Shown here piece after piece: positions 7,667-17,265 of a stretch of DNA of 64,000 nucleotides (position 1 is its first letter; each line of letters starts with the position of its first letter). Location: positions 3,162,001 to 3,226,000 of the forward strand of contig NZ_JAFBBT010000001.1 of assembly GCF_016907335.1 (NCBI RefSeq). Reading direction: 5' to 3'. The stretch is from Curtobacterium herbarum (GTDB lineage Bacteria > Actinomycetota > Actinomycetes > Actinomycetales > Microbacteriaceae). Made by a program: the position numbers and the translations under genes. Under the pieces are notes generated by a model that made no database searches, was not told the origin of the DNA, and was given only the letters and a program-made list of their open reading frames with translations.

Positions 7667-10141
7667 ATGTCGACGACGCACTCCTCCACCGACCGGATCC
7701 GCGCGATCGACGCCTGGTGGCGCGCCGCGAACTACCTCACCGTCGGGCAGATCTACCTGCTCGACGACCCGCTGCTGGAACGGCCGCTCGAACCGGCCGA
7801 CATCAAGCCGCGGCTGCTCGGGCACTGGGGCACCTCGCCCGCGCTGAACCTCGTGTACGCGCACCTCAACGCGGTGATCAGCGAGACCGGCCGCGACGTC
7901 CTGTACATCTGCGGCCCCGGGCACGGCGGCCCCGCGATGAACGCCAACGCCTGGCTCGAGGGCACCTGGAACGAGCTCTACCCCGACATCACGCCGGACA
8001 CCGCCGGACTGCAGCGCTTCTTCCGGCAGTTCTCGTTCCCCGGCGGCATCCCCTCGCACGCGGCCCCGCAGACCCCCGGGTCGATCAACGAGGGCGGCGA
8101 GCTCGGCTACTCCCTCGCCCACGCCTACGGTGCAGCCCTCGACAACCCGGACCTCGTCGTCGCGTGCGTCGTCGGGGACGGTGAGGCCGAGACCGGACCG
8201 CTCGCCGCCTCGTGGCAGGCGCACACGTTCCTCGACCCGGTGTCGGACGGGGCGGTGCTGCCGATCCTCAACCTCAACGGCTGGAAGATCGCGAACCCGA
8301 CGGTCCTCGCGCGCATCCCGGACGAGGACCTGCACTCGTACTTCCGCGGCCTGGGGTACGAGCCGATCGTGGTCGACTCCGGCCGTGTCGACCACGACCC
8401 CTTCGCCGTGCACGCCCTGTTCGACGGGGCACTCCGCCGTGCCCTGGCGACCATCGACGACATCCAGGCCGCCGCCCGCGCGCAGGCCGCCCGTGCCGCC
8501 GCCGGTGAGATGGCCGGCGCGGCCGACCTCCGCCCGCGCTGGCCGATGATCGTCCTGCGCACCCCCAAGGGCTGGACCGGGCCGAAGGTCGTCGACGGCC
8601 AGCAGGTCGAGGGCACCTTCCGCGCCCACCAGGTCCCGCTGCCGAACGTGCGCGAGGACGAGGGCCACCGCAGGCAGCTCGAGGAGTGGATGCGCTCCTA
8701 CCGTCCGGAGGAGCTGTTCGACGAGGACGCCCGCCCGATCGGCATCCTCGACACCATCCGGCCCACCGGCGACACCCGGATGAGCGCCACCCCGCACGCG
8801 AACGGCGGCCGCATCCGCACCGCGCTCGACCGCCCCGCCCTGGAGCGGTTCGGGGTGCCCGCGGGCGAGGACGCCTCGGCCACCGGCACGCTCGGCCCCT
8901 GGATGGCCGAACTCATCCAGCGCAACCCGCAGGACTTCCGGCTGTTCGGCCCCGACGAGACGATCTCGAACAAGCTCGACGCGGTCTTCGACGTCACGAA
9001 CCGCGTCTGGCGTGCCCGACGGGCCGAGGGCGACGAGCACCTGTCCGCACGCGGGCGGGTCATCGAGGTGCTCTCCGAACACCTGCTCGAGGGCATGCTC
9101 GAGGGCTACGTGCTGAGCGGTCGCCACGGCGTCCTCAACACGTACGAGGCGTTCGCCCACATCATCGACTCGATGGTCGGCCAGTACGCCAAGTGGCTCG
9201 AGTCCTCGACCGCCATCGACTGGCGCGCACCGGTGTCGAACCTGACGATCCTGCTGTCGTCGCACGTCTGGCGCCAGGACCACAACGGCTTCTCGCACCA
9301 GGACCCCGGGTTCCTGGACGTCGTCGCGTCCAAGCAGCAGGACCTCGTCCGCATCAAGCTGCCCGCCGACGCCAACACGCTGCTCGCCGTCGCCGCGCAC
9401 GCCCTGGAGACCACGGACCGCATCGAGGTGATCGTCGCCGGCAAGCACCCCGAGCCGGTGTTCCTGTCGCTCGAGGACGCCGTCGCGCACGCCGACGCCG
9501 GCGTCGGGACCTGGGACTGGGCCGGCACCGAGCAGGAGGTCGGCCGCGTCGACGTCGTGCTCGTCAGCGCCGGCGACGTCCCGACCGTCGAGACCGTCGC
9601 CGCCGCGGACATCATCCGGAAGCACGCCCCCGACGTCGGCGTCCGCGTCGTGAACGTGGTCGACCTGCTCGCCATCGGCGACCCGCGGAAGCACGAGCAC
9701 CCGATCAGCGACGACCGCTACGACGAGCTGTTCCTGCCCGGCACCCCCGCGGTGTTCGCCTTCCACGGGTACCCGACGCTCGTGCACCAGCTGACCTACC
9801 GCCGGCACGGGCACGACGACCTGCACGTGCACGGGTTCCTCGAGCAGGGCACCACCACGTCGCCGTTCGACATGCTCATCCGCAACGAGATGGACCGCTA
9901 CGCCCTGGCCCACGACGCCCTCACCCGTGTCGCGGACGGCTCCGACCGGTTCGCCGACCTGCTCGCGACCCTCACCGACGCCCGCGCCGCAGCCCGGACC
10001 TTCGCCTACACGAACGGCGAAGACCACCGGGCGGTCGCCGGGTGGGCGTTCACCGGGTGGCCGCAGGACGAGTCGTCCGACGGCGGCACGGGCGGCGACC
10101 CCGGGCACGGCGAGACCGAGGGTGCGGCCCCCGGTGCCTGA
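7667..10141 (+). CDS. xfp: Phosphoketolase (xylulose-5-P / fructose-6-P)
   Basis: The 824-residue enzyme starts at ATG 7667. It is a thiamine-diphosphate enzyme that splits xylulose-5-phosphate, and usually fructose-6-phosphate, with phosphate to acetyl-phosphate plus glyceraldehyde-3-phosphate or erythrose-4-phosphate. Family landmarks are GHWGTSPALN, GPGHGGPAMNANAWLEG, SINEGGELGYSLAHAYGAA, the diphosphate/Mg site GDGEAETGPLAASW with LNLNGWKIANPTV, and SSHVWRQDHNGFSHQDPGF in the second half. A TAGCCT -10-like box ends 7 bases before the ATG, suggesting leaderless transcription. No acetate kinase gene adjoins it. xylAB at 50.6 kb could supply its substrate. Confidence 0.96.
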   Translation: MSTTHSSTDRIRAIDAWWRAANYLTVGQIYLLDDPLLERPLEPADIKPRLLGHWGTSPALNLVYAHLNAVISETGRDVLYICGPGHGGPAMNANAWLEGTWNELYPDITPDTAGLQRFFRQFSFPGGIPSHAAPQTPGSINEGGELGYSLAHAYGAALDNPDLVVACVVGDGEAETGPLAASWQAHTFLDPVSDGAVLPILNLNGWKIANPTVLARIPDEDLHSYFRGLGYEPIVVDSGRVDHDPFAVHALFDGALRRALATIDDIQAAARAQAARAAAGEMAGAADLRPRWPMIVLRTPKGWTGPKVVDGQQVEGTFRAHQVPLPNVREDEGHRRQLEEWMRSYRPEELFDEDARPIGILDTIRPTGDTRMSATPHANGGRIRTALDRPALERFGVPAGEDASATGTLGPWMAELIQRNPQDFRLFGPDETISNKLDAVFDVTNRVWRARRAEGDEHLSARGRVIEVLSEHLLEGMLEGYVLSGRHGVLNTYEAFAHIIDSMVGQYAKWLESSTAIDWRAPVSNLTILLSSHVWRQDHNGFSHQDPGFLDVVASKQQDLVRIKLPADANTLLAVAAHALETTDRIEVIVAGKHPEPVFLSLEDAVAHADAGVGTWDWAGTEQEVGRVDVVLVSAGDVPTVETVAAADIIRKHAPDVGVRVVNVVDLLAIGDPRKHEHPISDDRYDELFLPGTPAVFAFHGYPTLVHQLTYRRHGHDDLHVHGFLEQGTTTSPFDMLIRNEMDRYALAHDALTRVADGSDRFADLLATLTDARAAARTFAYTNGEDHRAVAGWAFTGWPQDESSDGGTGGDPGHGETEGAAPGA

Positions 10142-10220
10142 CCGTCCGGCTGAGCGGACTGCCGGTCCGGAAGGCGTGCCGGTCAGCGGGTTCCCGGCGA
10201 CCCGGGTCTAGGGTTGGCCG

Positions 10221-10715
10221 GTGCAGTCGTTCTCCGTCCGGTCGCTCGTCGAACACCCGGCGCTCCGGTTCCTGGTCGTGGGTGGCCTGGGCTTCGTCAT
10301 CACGATGGGCATCAACTACGGGTTGAAGTTCTTCGTCATCCCGCAGCACCCGGTCACCGCCCTGTCGATCGGCATCATCGTCGCGACGGTGTTCTCCTAC
10401 TTCCTCAACAAGAAGTGGTCGTTCGGCGACCGCGGTGAACTGCACACCGGACACGAGCTGCTGCTCTTCCTGATCGTCAGCCTGATCGGCGTCGCGCTGA
10501 ACTCCGCACCGCTCTGGATCTCCCGGTACGTCCTCGGGCTCGAGGTGCCGAACGTCTCGCTCGCCGGGCAGGAACTGGCGGACTTCATCAGCGGCCCCGT
10601 GATCGGCACGCTCATCGCGATGGGCTTCCGGTACTGGGCGATGAACCGGTTCGTCTTCCCGGCGCAGTCGGCCGAGCCGTCGCAGCCGGCGCAACCGGCC
10701 ACCCTGGACGCGTGA
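10221..10715 (+). CDS. GtrA family membrane protein
   Basis: GTG 10221 gives 164 residues with four membrane helices in the GtrA arrangement: [20 protein letters not shown] first, then a segment ending [11 protein letters not shown], a third at [15 protein letters not shown], and a last before [11 protein letters not shown]. GtrA proteins help move lipid-linked sugars across the membrane or support cell-wall glycan decoration. TAGGGT at 10209-10214 lies 6 bases before the start, so the message may be leaderless. The Pro/Gln-rich tail runs into the next gene with a 4-base GTGA overlap. Confidence 0.88.
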   Translation: MQSFSVRSLVEHPALRFLVVGGLGFVITMGINYGLKFFVIPQHPVTALSIGIIVATVFSYFLNKKWSFGDRGELHTGHELLLFLIVSLIGVALNSAPLWISRYVLGLEVPNVSLAGQELADFISGPVIGTLIAMGFRYWAMNRFVFPAQSAEPSQPAQPATLDA

Positions 10716-11395
10716 GCGACCTCGTCGTCCCGGCCCCGAGCCTCCCGTCCGTCGCCACGACCGACGGCGGCCGGTTCCCGGTCCGGCGCATCCACTGCGT
10801 CGGCCGCAACTACGCTGCGCACGCGCGCGAGATGGGGCACGACCCCGACCGTGAGCCGCCCTTCTTCTTCGGCAAGCCCGCCGACGCGGTCGTCACCGAC
10901 GGACGCGACACCCCGTACCCGACGCTGACCACGCAGCTGGAGCACGAGGTCGAACTCGTCGTCGCGCTCCGTGCCGGCGGACAGGACGTCGCCGTGGCCG
11001 ACGCCCTCGACCTGGTCTGGGGCTACGCGGTCGGCATCGACCTGACCCGGCGTGACCTGCAGGCCGAGGCCAAGCGCCTCGGGCGGCCGTGGGACCTCGC
11101 CAAGGGGTTCGACCACTCCGCACCGATCGGCACGATCGTCCCGGCTGCCGGCGTCGATCCGACCACCGGCGGCATCACGCTGCACGTCGACGGGGAACTG
11201 CGGCAGTCCGGGGACCTCGCCGACCAGGTCTGGTCCGTCGCCGAGACCATCGCCGCGCTGTCCCGGGCCGTCCGTCTGGAGGCCGGGGACCTGCTGTTCA
11301 CCGGCACCCCGGACGGCGTCGGACCCGTGTCCCGCGGCTCGGTGCTGCGCGGGACGATCGCCGGCGTCGGCACCGTCGAGACGCGGATCGTCTGA
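10712..11395 (+). CDS. Fumarylacetoacetate hydrolase (FAH) family protein
   Basis: The gene starts with GTG 10712 inside the GTGA overlap with the GtrA gene, so the two are translationally coupled. The 227 residues carry the FAH fold signatures: [16 protein letters not shown] near the N-terminus, [11 protein letters not shown] with the metal-binding Glu pair, [14 protein letters not shown] with the metal-binding Asp, and [11 protein letters not shown] near the C-terminus. Relatives hydrolyse fumarylpyruvate or acylpyruvates, or decarboxylate oxaloacetate. The exact substrate is not readable, but the small size fits the fumarylpyruvate/acylpyruvase group. Confidence 0.88.
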   Translation: MSDLVVPAPSLPSVATTDGGRFPVRRIHCVGRNYAAHAREMGHDPDREPPFFFGKPADAVVTDGRDTPYPTLTTQLEHEVELVVALRAGGQDVAVADALDLVWGYAVGIDLTRRDLQAEAKRLGRPWDLAKGFDHSAPIGTIVPAAGVDPTTGGITLHVDGELRQSGDLADQVWSVAETIAALSRAVRLEAGDLLFTGTPDGVGPVSRGSVLRGTIAGVGTVETRIV

Positions 11396-11555
11396 CCCGT
11401 CGGGCTGGGAGCGTTCCGAGCGACCGGGCGTAGAACCGGCCCTGACGCTGCGTGGTGCACGGGGAAGGGGCCCGGGCCCGGCAGTCGTCCGCAGACAGGG
11501 TGTGCGGCAGCTGCAACGACGCAGTCGAGCACGTCCGGATCATGGAGGTGGTCCG

Positions 11556-12503
11556 GTGGAGGAACACGACCTGCTCGCCACGTCGTCGACGTGGGCCGGG
11601 GACGGGGCCGTCGGCGAGCGCATCAGCGCCGTGGGCCGTGCCGGGTTCGCCGGGCTCGGCCTGGCACTCGACGACCTGCTCGAGGTCCGCGCCACCCTCG
11701 GGTTCGGCGTGCTCCGGCGGATGCTCGACGACGCCGGCGTGGTCTGGGTCCAGGTCGGGACGCTCGGCCACTGGTGGGCCGCCGACGCCGAGCACGACGC
11801 CGACCGCGGGGTGCTCCTGGAAGCCGCCGCGACCCTCCGTGCCGGACAGGTCGTCGTCCGCGCCGACCACTCGGTCCCGGCCGCACCGCTGCCCGTGATG
11901 GCCGAGGCGTGGGACCGCCTCGCCGTCCAGGCCGAGGGCGTCGGGGCGCGGCTCGTCCTGCATCCGGAGCCGTGGTCGAACCTGGCGACCGTCGAGCGGG
12001 CCTCCCGCTTCGTCGCAGCCGGGCACCCGAACGGTCGGCTGCTCCTCGACGCCATGCACGCCCTCCGCGGTGGCTCGACCCTGGGCTCGATCGGGCAGGG
12101 GGTCGTGCCGTCCACCCTCGCCGCGGTGGAACTCAGCGACGGACTGCTGCACACCCCGAACGGGATGACCCTGGCGGACGAGTCGCGGAACGGGCGCTAC
12201 CTGCCCGGCACCGGGGCGTGGGACCTGCCGGGGTTCATCCGGACCGTCCGCGGCCTGGGGTTCGACGAGCCCTGGGGTGTCGCGGTGCGGACACCGGCAC
12301 TCCGGGCGATGCCCCTCGCCGAGGCGCTGCGCGTGGCGGCTGCCGCGACCCGTGCGGTGCTCGACGCGGCCGATGCGCACGGCGGCACACCGGCGCCCGC
12401 GATGCCGACCTCGGTGGCGCCGACCTCCGCCGTGGACTACGACGGACCGCGGACCGACACAGCCCGCGGCGCCCGCCGAGCCGATCCAGCGACCTCCGCG
12501 TAG
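11556..12503 (+). CDS. Sugar phosphate isomerase/epimerase-like TIM-barrel protein
   Basis: I chose GTG 11556 because GGAGGT at 11545-11550 sits 5 bases upstream. The 315 residues follow the xylose-isomerase-like/AP-endonuclease-2 barrel plan: GFAGLGLALDDL early, RLVLHPEPWSNLATVERA with a barrel-end Glu, RLLLDAMHALRGGS with Asp and His, and AAVELSDGLLH with Glu and Asp. These resemble the metal-binding positions of the family. The tail of about 50 residues is Ala/Pro-rich and probably unstructured. The substrate is unknown. It lies 160 bases after the FAH gene, so a shared transcript is possible but unproven. Confidence 0.78.
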   Translation: MEEHDLLATSSTWAGDGAVGERISAVGRAGFAGLGLALDDLLEVRATLGFGVLRRMLDDAGVVWVQVGTLGHWWAADAEHDADRGVLLEAAATLRAGQVVVRADHSVPAAPLPVMAEAWDRLAVQAEGVGARLVLHPEPWSNLATVERASRFVAAGHPNGRLLLDAMHALRGGSTLGSIGQGVVPSTLAAVELSDGLLHTPNGMTLADESRNGRYLPGTGAWDLPGFIRTVRGLGFDEPWGVAVRTPALRAMPLAEALRVAAAATRAVLDAADAHGGTPAPAMPTSVAPTSAVDYDGPRTDTARGARRADPATSA

Positions 12504-12513
12504 CGTGGCGGCC

Positions 12514-12693
12514 ATGACTGATCAGGCACACCCCGGCAACGACGACGCACTGCAGGCTTCGCAGGAGGCCATCGACGAGGCGAAGGCGGCCGCGGCGGAC
12601 GCCGGGCACGCGGACGAGCGTGCTGCCGCCGAGGAGGACCTGCCGCTCGAGTCCGGTTCGGCTGCCGCGGACGGTCCCGCGCCCGCGGCCTGA
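12514..12693 (+). CDS. Small acidic Ala-rich protein (59 aa)
   Basis: ATG 12514 is preceded by TAGCGT at 12501-12506 with 7 bases between, consistent with a leaderless start; the TAG of the upstream stop codon is part of that box. The product is almost entirely Ala, Glu, Asp and Gly (for example SQEAIDEAKAAAADAGHADE) and is predicted to be helical or disordered and strongly acidic. No domain is recognisable. Confidence 0.55.
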   Translation: MTDQAHPGNDDALQASQEAIDEAKAAAADAGHADERAAAEEDLPLESGSAAADGPAPAA

Positions 12694-12721
12694 GCCCGTC
12701 ATCGACCCGGGTCGGTCAGCT

Positions 12722-12789
12722 GCTCGGGTCTGTCGACTGCTCGGGTCGCTCAGGTGCTCGGGTCTGTCAGCTGCTCGGGTCTGTCGACT
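12722..12789. repeat. Four tandem 17-bp repeats
   Basis: Units GCTCGGGTCTGTCGACT start at 12722, 12739, 12756 and 12773. The first and last are identical; the middle two differ at 2-5 positions. Partial units flank both sides. The array overlaps the 3' end of the small minus-strand gene. Confidence 0.85.
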
Positions 12790-12988
12790 GCTGTCGGTCG
12801 TCGACCTGGTCGCCGAGGAAGTCGGCGTAGGTCGCCTCGTGCTCGCCGCCCGCATCCACCAGCCGGCGGCCGCCCGACCGGCCGTCGAGACCTGATCCCG
12901 TCGTGCCGTCCTGGTCGTCCCGCTGATCTGCGGTCGTGTCTCCGCGCTGCCCCCGGGTGAACGGCGGGAGGTACTTGCTCGCGTCCAT
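12767..12988 (-). CDS. Small hydrophilic protein (73 aa), function unknown
   Basis: ATG 12988 follows GGAAGGA on the minus strand at good spacing, which argues for real translation. The product starts MDASKYLPPFTRGQRGD and is rich in Asp, Gln, Arg and Gly with a central ATYADFLGDQV segment. Its last residues (QQSTDPSS) are written by the tandem 17-bp repeats, so the C-terminus probably varies between strains. No family is recognised. Confidence 0.5.
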   Translation of the reverse strand: MDASKYLPPFTRGQRGDTTADQRDDQDGTTGSGLDGRSGGRRLVDAGGEHEATYADFLGDQVDDRQQSTDPSS

Positions 12989-13150
12989 GTCGCGTCCTTC
13001 CGTCCCGAGGAACGTAACAGCCAGCCCCTGCCCGGCCCAGGACGCCGCCGCAAACGTCCCCCGAGGACCACGGCAACGGGGGACGGAAGTTCGCCCCCGG
13101 CGGACCCCATGCTCACGCATGCGGATTCCGGAGTGGGCGAGGACGCCGTC

Positions 13151-15646
13151 TCACTCGCGCACGACGTCACCGGGGTCCTTGTCGGATCGCCAGCCACGCC
13201 ACGAGGGCTGCCGGAGTCGCCCGTCGCCCGTCCACTCGGCGAACTCGACCTCGCCCACCCGTTCGGGTCGGACCCAGTGCGCGTCGCGGGCGTCCGGCCG
13301 GGGCACGTCGACGAACGGCGGGGCGTCCTGCTCGAGGTCGTCGAGCACCGCCCCGATCTCGTCGAGGTCCCGGTCGCGGAACCCGGTGCCGACCTTGCCG
13401 ACGTAGACCAGGCCGTCGTCGCCGGGGATCCCGAGCAGCAGGGACCCGATCCCGCCCGCACGCCGACCCGCTCCGGGCTTCCAGCCGCCGACGACGACCT
13501 CTTGCGTCGCGTGGTGCTTGAGCTTGAGCCAGGACTCGGAGCGGCGCCCCTCGACGTACCGGGAGGACCGCTTCTTCGCCACGACGCCTTCCAGCCGGCG
13601 CTTCCGGGACTCGGTCATCGCGCCGTCGAGGTCACCGTCGAACTCGGGCGGGACGTCGATCGCGCCGCCGGGTTCGACGACCGTCCGCAGGGCTTCCCGT
13701 CGTGCGGTGTACCCGAGCCGGGTGAGTTCGTGACCGTCGGCTTCGAGCACGTCGAACAGCAGCAGGTGCACGGGTGTCGTGGCCTGGGCAGCGCTGACCT
13801 CTCGCGGCTTCGTGACGCCCATCCGGTTCTGCAGCAGCTGGAACGACGGCCGTCCGTGCTCGTCGAGCGCGACGATCTCACCGTCGAACACCCCGTCGAC
13901 TCCGGCGTGCTCGGCGAGCTCCTGCAGCTCCGGGTACTGGTCGGTGAGGTCGTTGCCGTTGCGGCTGCGCAGCCGGACCGTGCCGTCGCGGACGGTGGCG
14001 AGGGCGCGGACGCCGTCCCACTTCATCTCGAACGCCCAGTGCTCGAGGTCGAGGGCGGGAGCACCCTTCTGCACGGACGCCTGCATCGTCCGGCGGTGGT
14101 CCGGCGCGGTGTCCGACTCCGCCGCCCGCTCGATCCGTGCGGCAGCGGGACGCCCGGGGCCGGGTGCGTCGCCGTCCGTGGCGGGCTGGTCCTTCGTGCG
14201 GTGGACGAGCCAGCTCTTCTCGTCCCCGGACCGACCGCGGCCGTGTCCGCGGGTGTGCAGGAGCGCGAGCCGCCGCACGCCGTTCGTCCGCCCGTGCAGG
14301 GTGACGATGACCTCTTCGTCCTCGCGCCACTTCTCGAGCTCGTAGGTGCCGTCGTCCCAGATCGTCACGGTGCCGCCGCCGTACTCGCCCGCGGGGATGA
14401 TCCCCTCGAAGCCGCCGTACTCCAGCGGGTGGTCCTCGGTGTGGACGGCCAGGTGGTTCGCCCCGGGGTCGGTCGGTTCGCCCTTCGGCAGCGCCCAGCT
14501 GACCAGGACGCCGTCGTGCTCCAGGCGGAAGTCGTAGTGGTTGCGGGTGGCGTGGTGCTCCTGGACGACGAAGGTCGGCGTGCCGTCGGTCCGGACCGTC
14601 GGGGAGCCCTGCGGGACCGGCTCCGGGGTCTTCGTCGCGTCGCGCTTGGCGCGGTAGGTCGTCAGGCGGTCCTGCTGCTCCTGTCGTTCCTGGCGCTCCC
14701 GCTCGTTCACCGCCGCGGTCCGGGCGCCGTCCCAGTGCCCGGAGTCCGCACGCCCGACGCCGAGCGAGGCCGCGGCGACCGGGTGCAGCAGGTCACCGAG
14801 GTCCGGCATGCGCTCGAGGACCTGGTCGAGGCTCAGCTGCGTCAACCCGGGCTCGGTCAGTTCTTGCCAGGTCCGGGGTGCCGCGACCGTCGGGTGCGAT
14901 CGACCACGCAGCGAGTACGGCGCGATGGTCGTCTTGTTGCCGTTGTTCTGCGACCAGTCGACGAACACCTTGCCGGCTCGCTCGGCCCGGCTCATCGACG
15001 ACAGCACCAGGTCCGGCATGTCCTGTTCGAGCGCTCCGGCCAGCTCGTGGGCGACCTCGGACACCTGCTGCGCCGTCGCCGTGCCGTCGAGGGCCGTGTA
15101 CAGGTGGATGCCCTTCGACCCGGACGTCACCGGGTACGGCTCGAGCCCCATGCCCTGCAGCACCGCGCGGGCCGCGAGCGCCACCTCGACGCACTCGGGC
15201 AGCCCGACGCCGTCCCCGGGGTCCAGGTCGAGCACGAGCCGATCCGGGTCCTGGTGTCCACCACGCGGGCCGAACCGCCACTGCGGCACGTGCAGCTCGA
15301 GCGACGCCTGCTGCGCCATCCACACCAGGGTCGGCAGGTCGTCGACGACCGGGTACTCGACGTCGTGGTGCTCGTGGTGGATGGTGTGGTGCCGGATCCA
15401 CTCGGGTGCGGAGTCGGGCAGGTTCTTCTCGAAGAAGACCTTGCCGTCGACGCCGTTCGCCCACCGCTTCCGGGTCATCGGGCGGCCGGTGACGTGCGGG
15501 ATCATCCACGGGGCGATCCGCTCGTAGTAGGCGACCACCTGCCCCTTGGTCGTGCCGGTCTCCGGGTAGAGCACCTTGTCGAGGTTCGTCAGCGCCAGCC
15601 GCCGGTCCCCCACCTGCACGGTGGTCTTCTTCGCGACCGGGCTCAC
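13151..15646 (-). CDS. ligD: Multidomain NHEJ ATP-dependent DNA ligase LigD
   Basis: This 831-residue protein starts at GTG 15646. The domain order is polymerase/primase (about 1-300; LVLDLDPGDG holds the metal Asp pair), phosphoesterase (about 345-480; HHATRNHYDFRLEHDG, SWALPKGEP), then ATP-dependent ligase (about 530-831; motif I EMKWDGVR near residue 555 with the AMP-accepting Lys, DGEIVALD, LEGVVAKKR, WLKLKH). This is the order seen in mycobacterial LigD. With Ku it seals double-strand breaks after end filling. Its start overlaps the stop of the SDR gene by the GTGA arrangement, so the two are co-translated. ku lies 1.6 kb away on the other strand. Confidence 0.95.
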   Translation of the reverse strand: MSPVAKKTTVQVGDRRLALTNLDKVLYPETGTTKGQVVAYYERIAPWMIPHVTGRPMTRKRWANGVDGKVFFEKNLPDSAPEWIRHHTIHHEHHDVEYPVVDDLPTLVWMAQQASLELHVPQWRFGPRGGHQDPDRLVLDLDPGDGVGLPECVEVALAARAVLQGMGLEPYPVTSGSKGIHLYTALDGTATAQQVSEVAHELAGALEQDMPDLVLSSMSRAERAGKVFVDWSQNNGNKTTIAPYSLRGRSHPTVAAPRTWQELTEPGLTQLSLDQVLERMPDLGDLLHPVAAASLGVGRADSGHWDGARTAAVNERERQERQEQQDRLTTYRAKRDATKTPEPVPQGSPTVRTDGTPTFVVQEHHATRNHYDFRLEHDGVLVSWALPKGEPTDPGANHLAVHTEDHPLEYGGFEGIIPAGEYGGGTVTIWDDGTYELEKWREDEEVIVTLHGRTNGVRRLALLHTRGHGRGRSGDEKSWLVHRTKDQPATDGDAPGPGRPAAARIERAAESDTAPDHRRTMQASVQKGAPALDLEHWAFEMKWDGVRALATVRDGTVRLRSRNGNDLTDQYPELQELAEHAGVDGVFDGEIVALDEHGRPSFQLLQNRMGVTKPREVSAAQATTPVHLLLFDVLEADGHELTRLGYTARREALRTVVEPGGAIDVPPEFDGDLDGAMTESRKRRLEGVVAKKRSSRYVEGRRSESWLKLKHHATQEVVVGGWKPGAGRRAGGIGSLLLGIPGDDGLVYVGKVGTGFRDRDLDEIGAVLDDLEQDAPPFVDVPRPDARDAHWVRPERVGEVEFAEWTGDGRLRQPSWRGWRSDKDPGDVVRE

Positions 15647-16533
15647 AACGCGACCCCCGTGGCACCGCCGACCGTGAGGGTGGTGCCCGACGTGTAGGAC
15701 GACTCGGGTCCGGCCAGGTGGACGTAGGCGCTGGCGAGTTCGACGGGCTGCGCCGGTCGGCCGAACGGGGTGTCCTGTCCGTACGCGGCGATCTCGTCAC
15801 CGGGGTAGCTGATCGGCTGCAGCGGGGTCCACACCGGGCCGGGGACCACGGTGTTCGCCCGGATGCCCCTCGGCGCGAGCTGCCGTGCGAGCCCGTTCGT
15901 GTACGTGATGATGGCGGCCTTCGTGGCGGCGTAGTCGATCATCCGGTCCTGCGGCTCGTACGCCGACACCGAGCTCGTGGTGACGATCGCACTGCCCGGG
16001 GCCAGGTGCGGGACCGCGGCACGGGTCAGCCAGAACAACGAGTACAGGTTGACCTTCATGGTGTGGTCGAAGTCGTCGGTGCTCTGCTCGGTGATGTCGG
16101 CGTGCACCTTCTGGTGTCCGGCGACCAGGACCAGGGCGTCGAGTCCACCGAGCAGGTCGACGGCGGTGCGGACGAGTTCGGTGCAGAACGACTCGTCCGT
16201 CAGGTCACCCGGCAGCATGACCGCCTTCCGTCCCACGTCGGCGATGACGTCACGGACCTCGGTGAGGTCGTCGAGTTCTTCCGGCAGGGCGTTCAGGGCG
16301 ACGTCGGCCCCTTCCTTCGCCATCGCGATCGCGGCGGCCCGACCGATGCCGGAGTCCGCCCCGGTGACCAGGACTCGGTAGCCGCGCATCCGGCCGGTGC
16401 CCTGGTACGACGTCTCACCGTGGTCGGCCGGCGGGTCGAGGTCCGCCGCCCGTCCGGATCCCTGCTGCGTCTGCGCGGGGAACGGCGGCCGCGCGTACTG
16501 GTCACGTGGGTCCTGCTTGTCGAGCTGGCTCAT
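15643..16533 (-). CDS. SDR family oxidoreductase (stress-type short-chain dehydrogenase)
   Basis: ATG 16533 begins a 296-residue protein with a 40-residue polar N-terminal extension (MSQLDKQDPRDQYARPPFP), as in the YhdF/YdaD general-stress SDRs. The Rossmann motif is TGADSGIG, the catalytic Ser is in TTSSVSAYEP and the Tyr/Lys pair is YAATK, with the C-terminal GGATGVAL end. NAD(P)-dependent alcohol or aldehyde chemistry is expected; the substrate is unknown. The stop overlaps the ligD GTG by 3 bases, placing it first in a ligD operon. Confidence 0.9.
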   Translation of the reverse strand: MSQLDKQDPRDQYARPPFPAQTQQGSGRAADLDPPADHGETSYQGTGRMRGYRVLVTGADSGIGRAAAIAMAKEGADVALNALPEELDDLTEVRDVIADVGRKAVMLPGDLTDESFCTELVRTAVDLLGGLDALVLVAGHQKVHADITEQSTDDFDHTMKVNLYSLFWLTRAAVPHLAPGSAIVTTSSVSAYEPQDRMIDYAATKAAIITYTNGLARQLAPRGIRANTVVPGPVWTPLQPISYPGDEIAAYGQDTPFGRPAQPVELASAYVHLAGPESSYTSGTTLTVGGATGVAL

Positions 16534-16637
16534 GGGCCCATCGTGCTCGCGGAGCCGGACCGGCGACCCAGGAGCGGCGCGGTCCGTGGAGAACGCGGGG
16601 CGGGCCTCCCGGCTGTGCAGGAGAGGACCGGCCGACG

Positions 16638-17171
16638 TCAGACGGACGCGACCACGCGCGCCGGTGCGTCGAGCAGGCGTCGTGCCGCCGGGCGCACCCT
16701 GCGCACCTGCACGAACTGGAACCCCGCCAGGACTGCCCACACCGCGGCGAACGCCCAGTCGCGTGTCTCCCCGGAGATCGCGAGGGCGGCCCACAGGCAC
16801 GCGACCACCGCGGCGGCCCAAGCGCCGAACAGCTGCCGTGAGGAGTCGCCGAGCAGCTGGCGGACCCGCGGACGCCACACGGTGTCGGGGACCTCGTCCG
16901 GCACGCGGCCGGACCGGACCCAGGCTCGCGTCTCGAGGAGAGTGGTCCGGCCGCCACGAGCCCACCACGCGCGCAGCACGGCCACGGGGATGACCACGGC
17001 GAGCGCCACGCCGATGACGACGACCGTCACCCAGGCGAAGGGCCTGTCGGCCGTCAGGCCCGCCCCGACTCCGATCGCCAGCCCGACCGCCGCGCCGAAC
17101 GCGAGCTGCGCCCACCCGGCTGCGTAAAGTCGGTCCCCCGTCGTCACCGTCGCACTGCGTTCCCCCGTCAT
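16638..17171 (-). CDS. Membrane protein of unknown function (177 aa)
   Basis: ATG 17171 gives a protein with four hydrophobic stretches: about residues 20-42, 46-68 (VTVVVIGVALAVVIPVAVL), 118-135 and 138-155. Basic and Trp-rich loops (RAWWARGGRT) lie between. The pairing of helices suggests an integral membrane protein. No family motif is visible. It is divergent from ku across about 95 bases and upstream of the SDR-ligD pair with 104 bases between, so it could be the first gene of that transcript. Confidence 0.68.
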   Translation of the reverse strand: MTGERSATVTTGDRLYAAGWAQLAFGAAVGLAIGVGAGLTADRPFAWVTVVVIGVALAVVIPVAVLRAWWARGGRTTLLETRAWVRSGRVPDEVPDTVWRPRVRQLLGDSSRQLFGAWAAAVVACLWAALAISGETRDWAFAAVWAVLAGFQFVQVRRVRPAARRLLDAPARVVASV

Positions 17172-17265
17172 GGAGCGGGACGATACGCCCGTCTGCTCCG
17201 CACCGCACCTGCCGGTCTGCTCAGAACTGGGGGTCGCCTCGCGCGCGTGCGAGCATCATGAGCGG

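Noticed and set aside
12722-12789. Short regular repeats that might be a CRISPR array
   Set aside because: Units are only 17 bp, are directly adjacent without spacers, and no cas genes are present.
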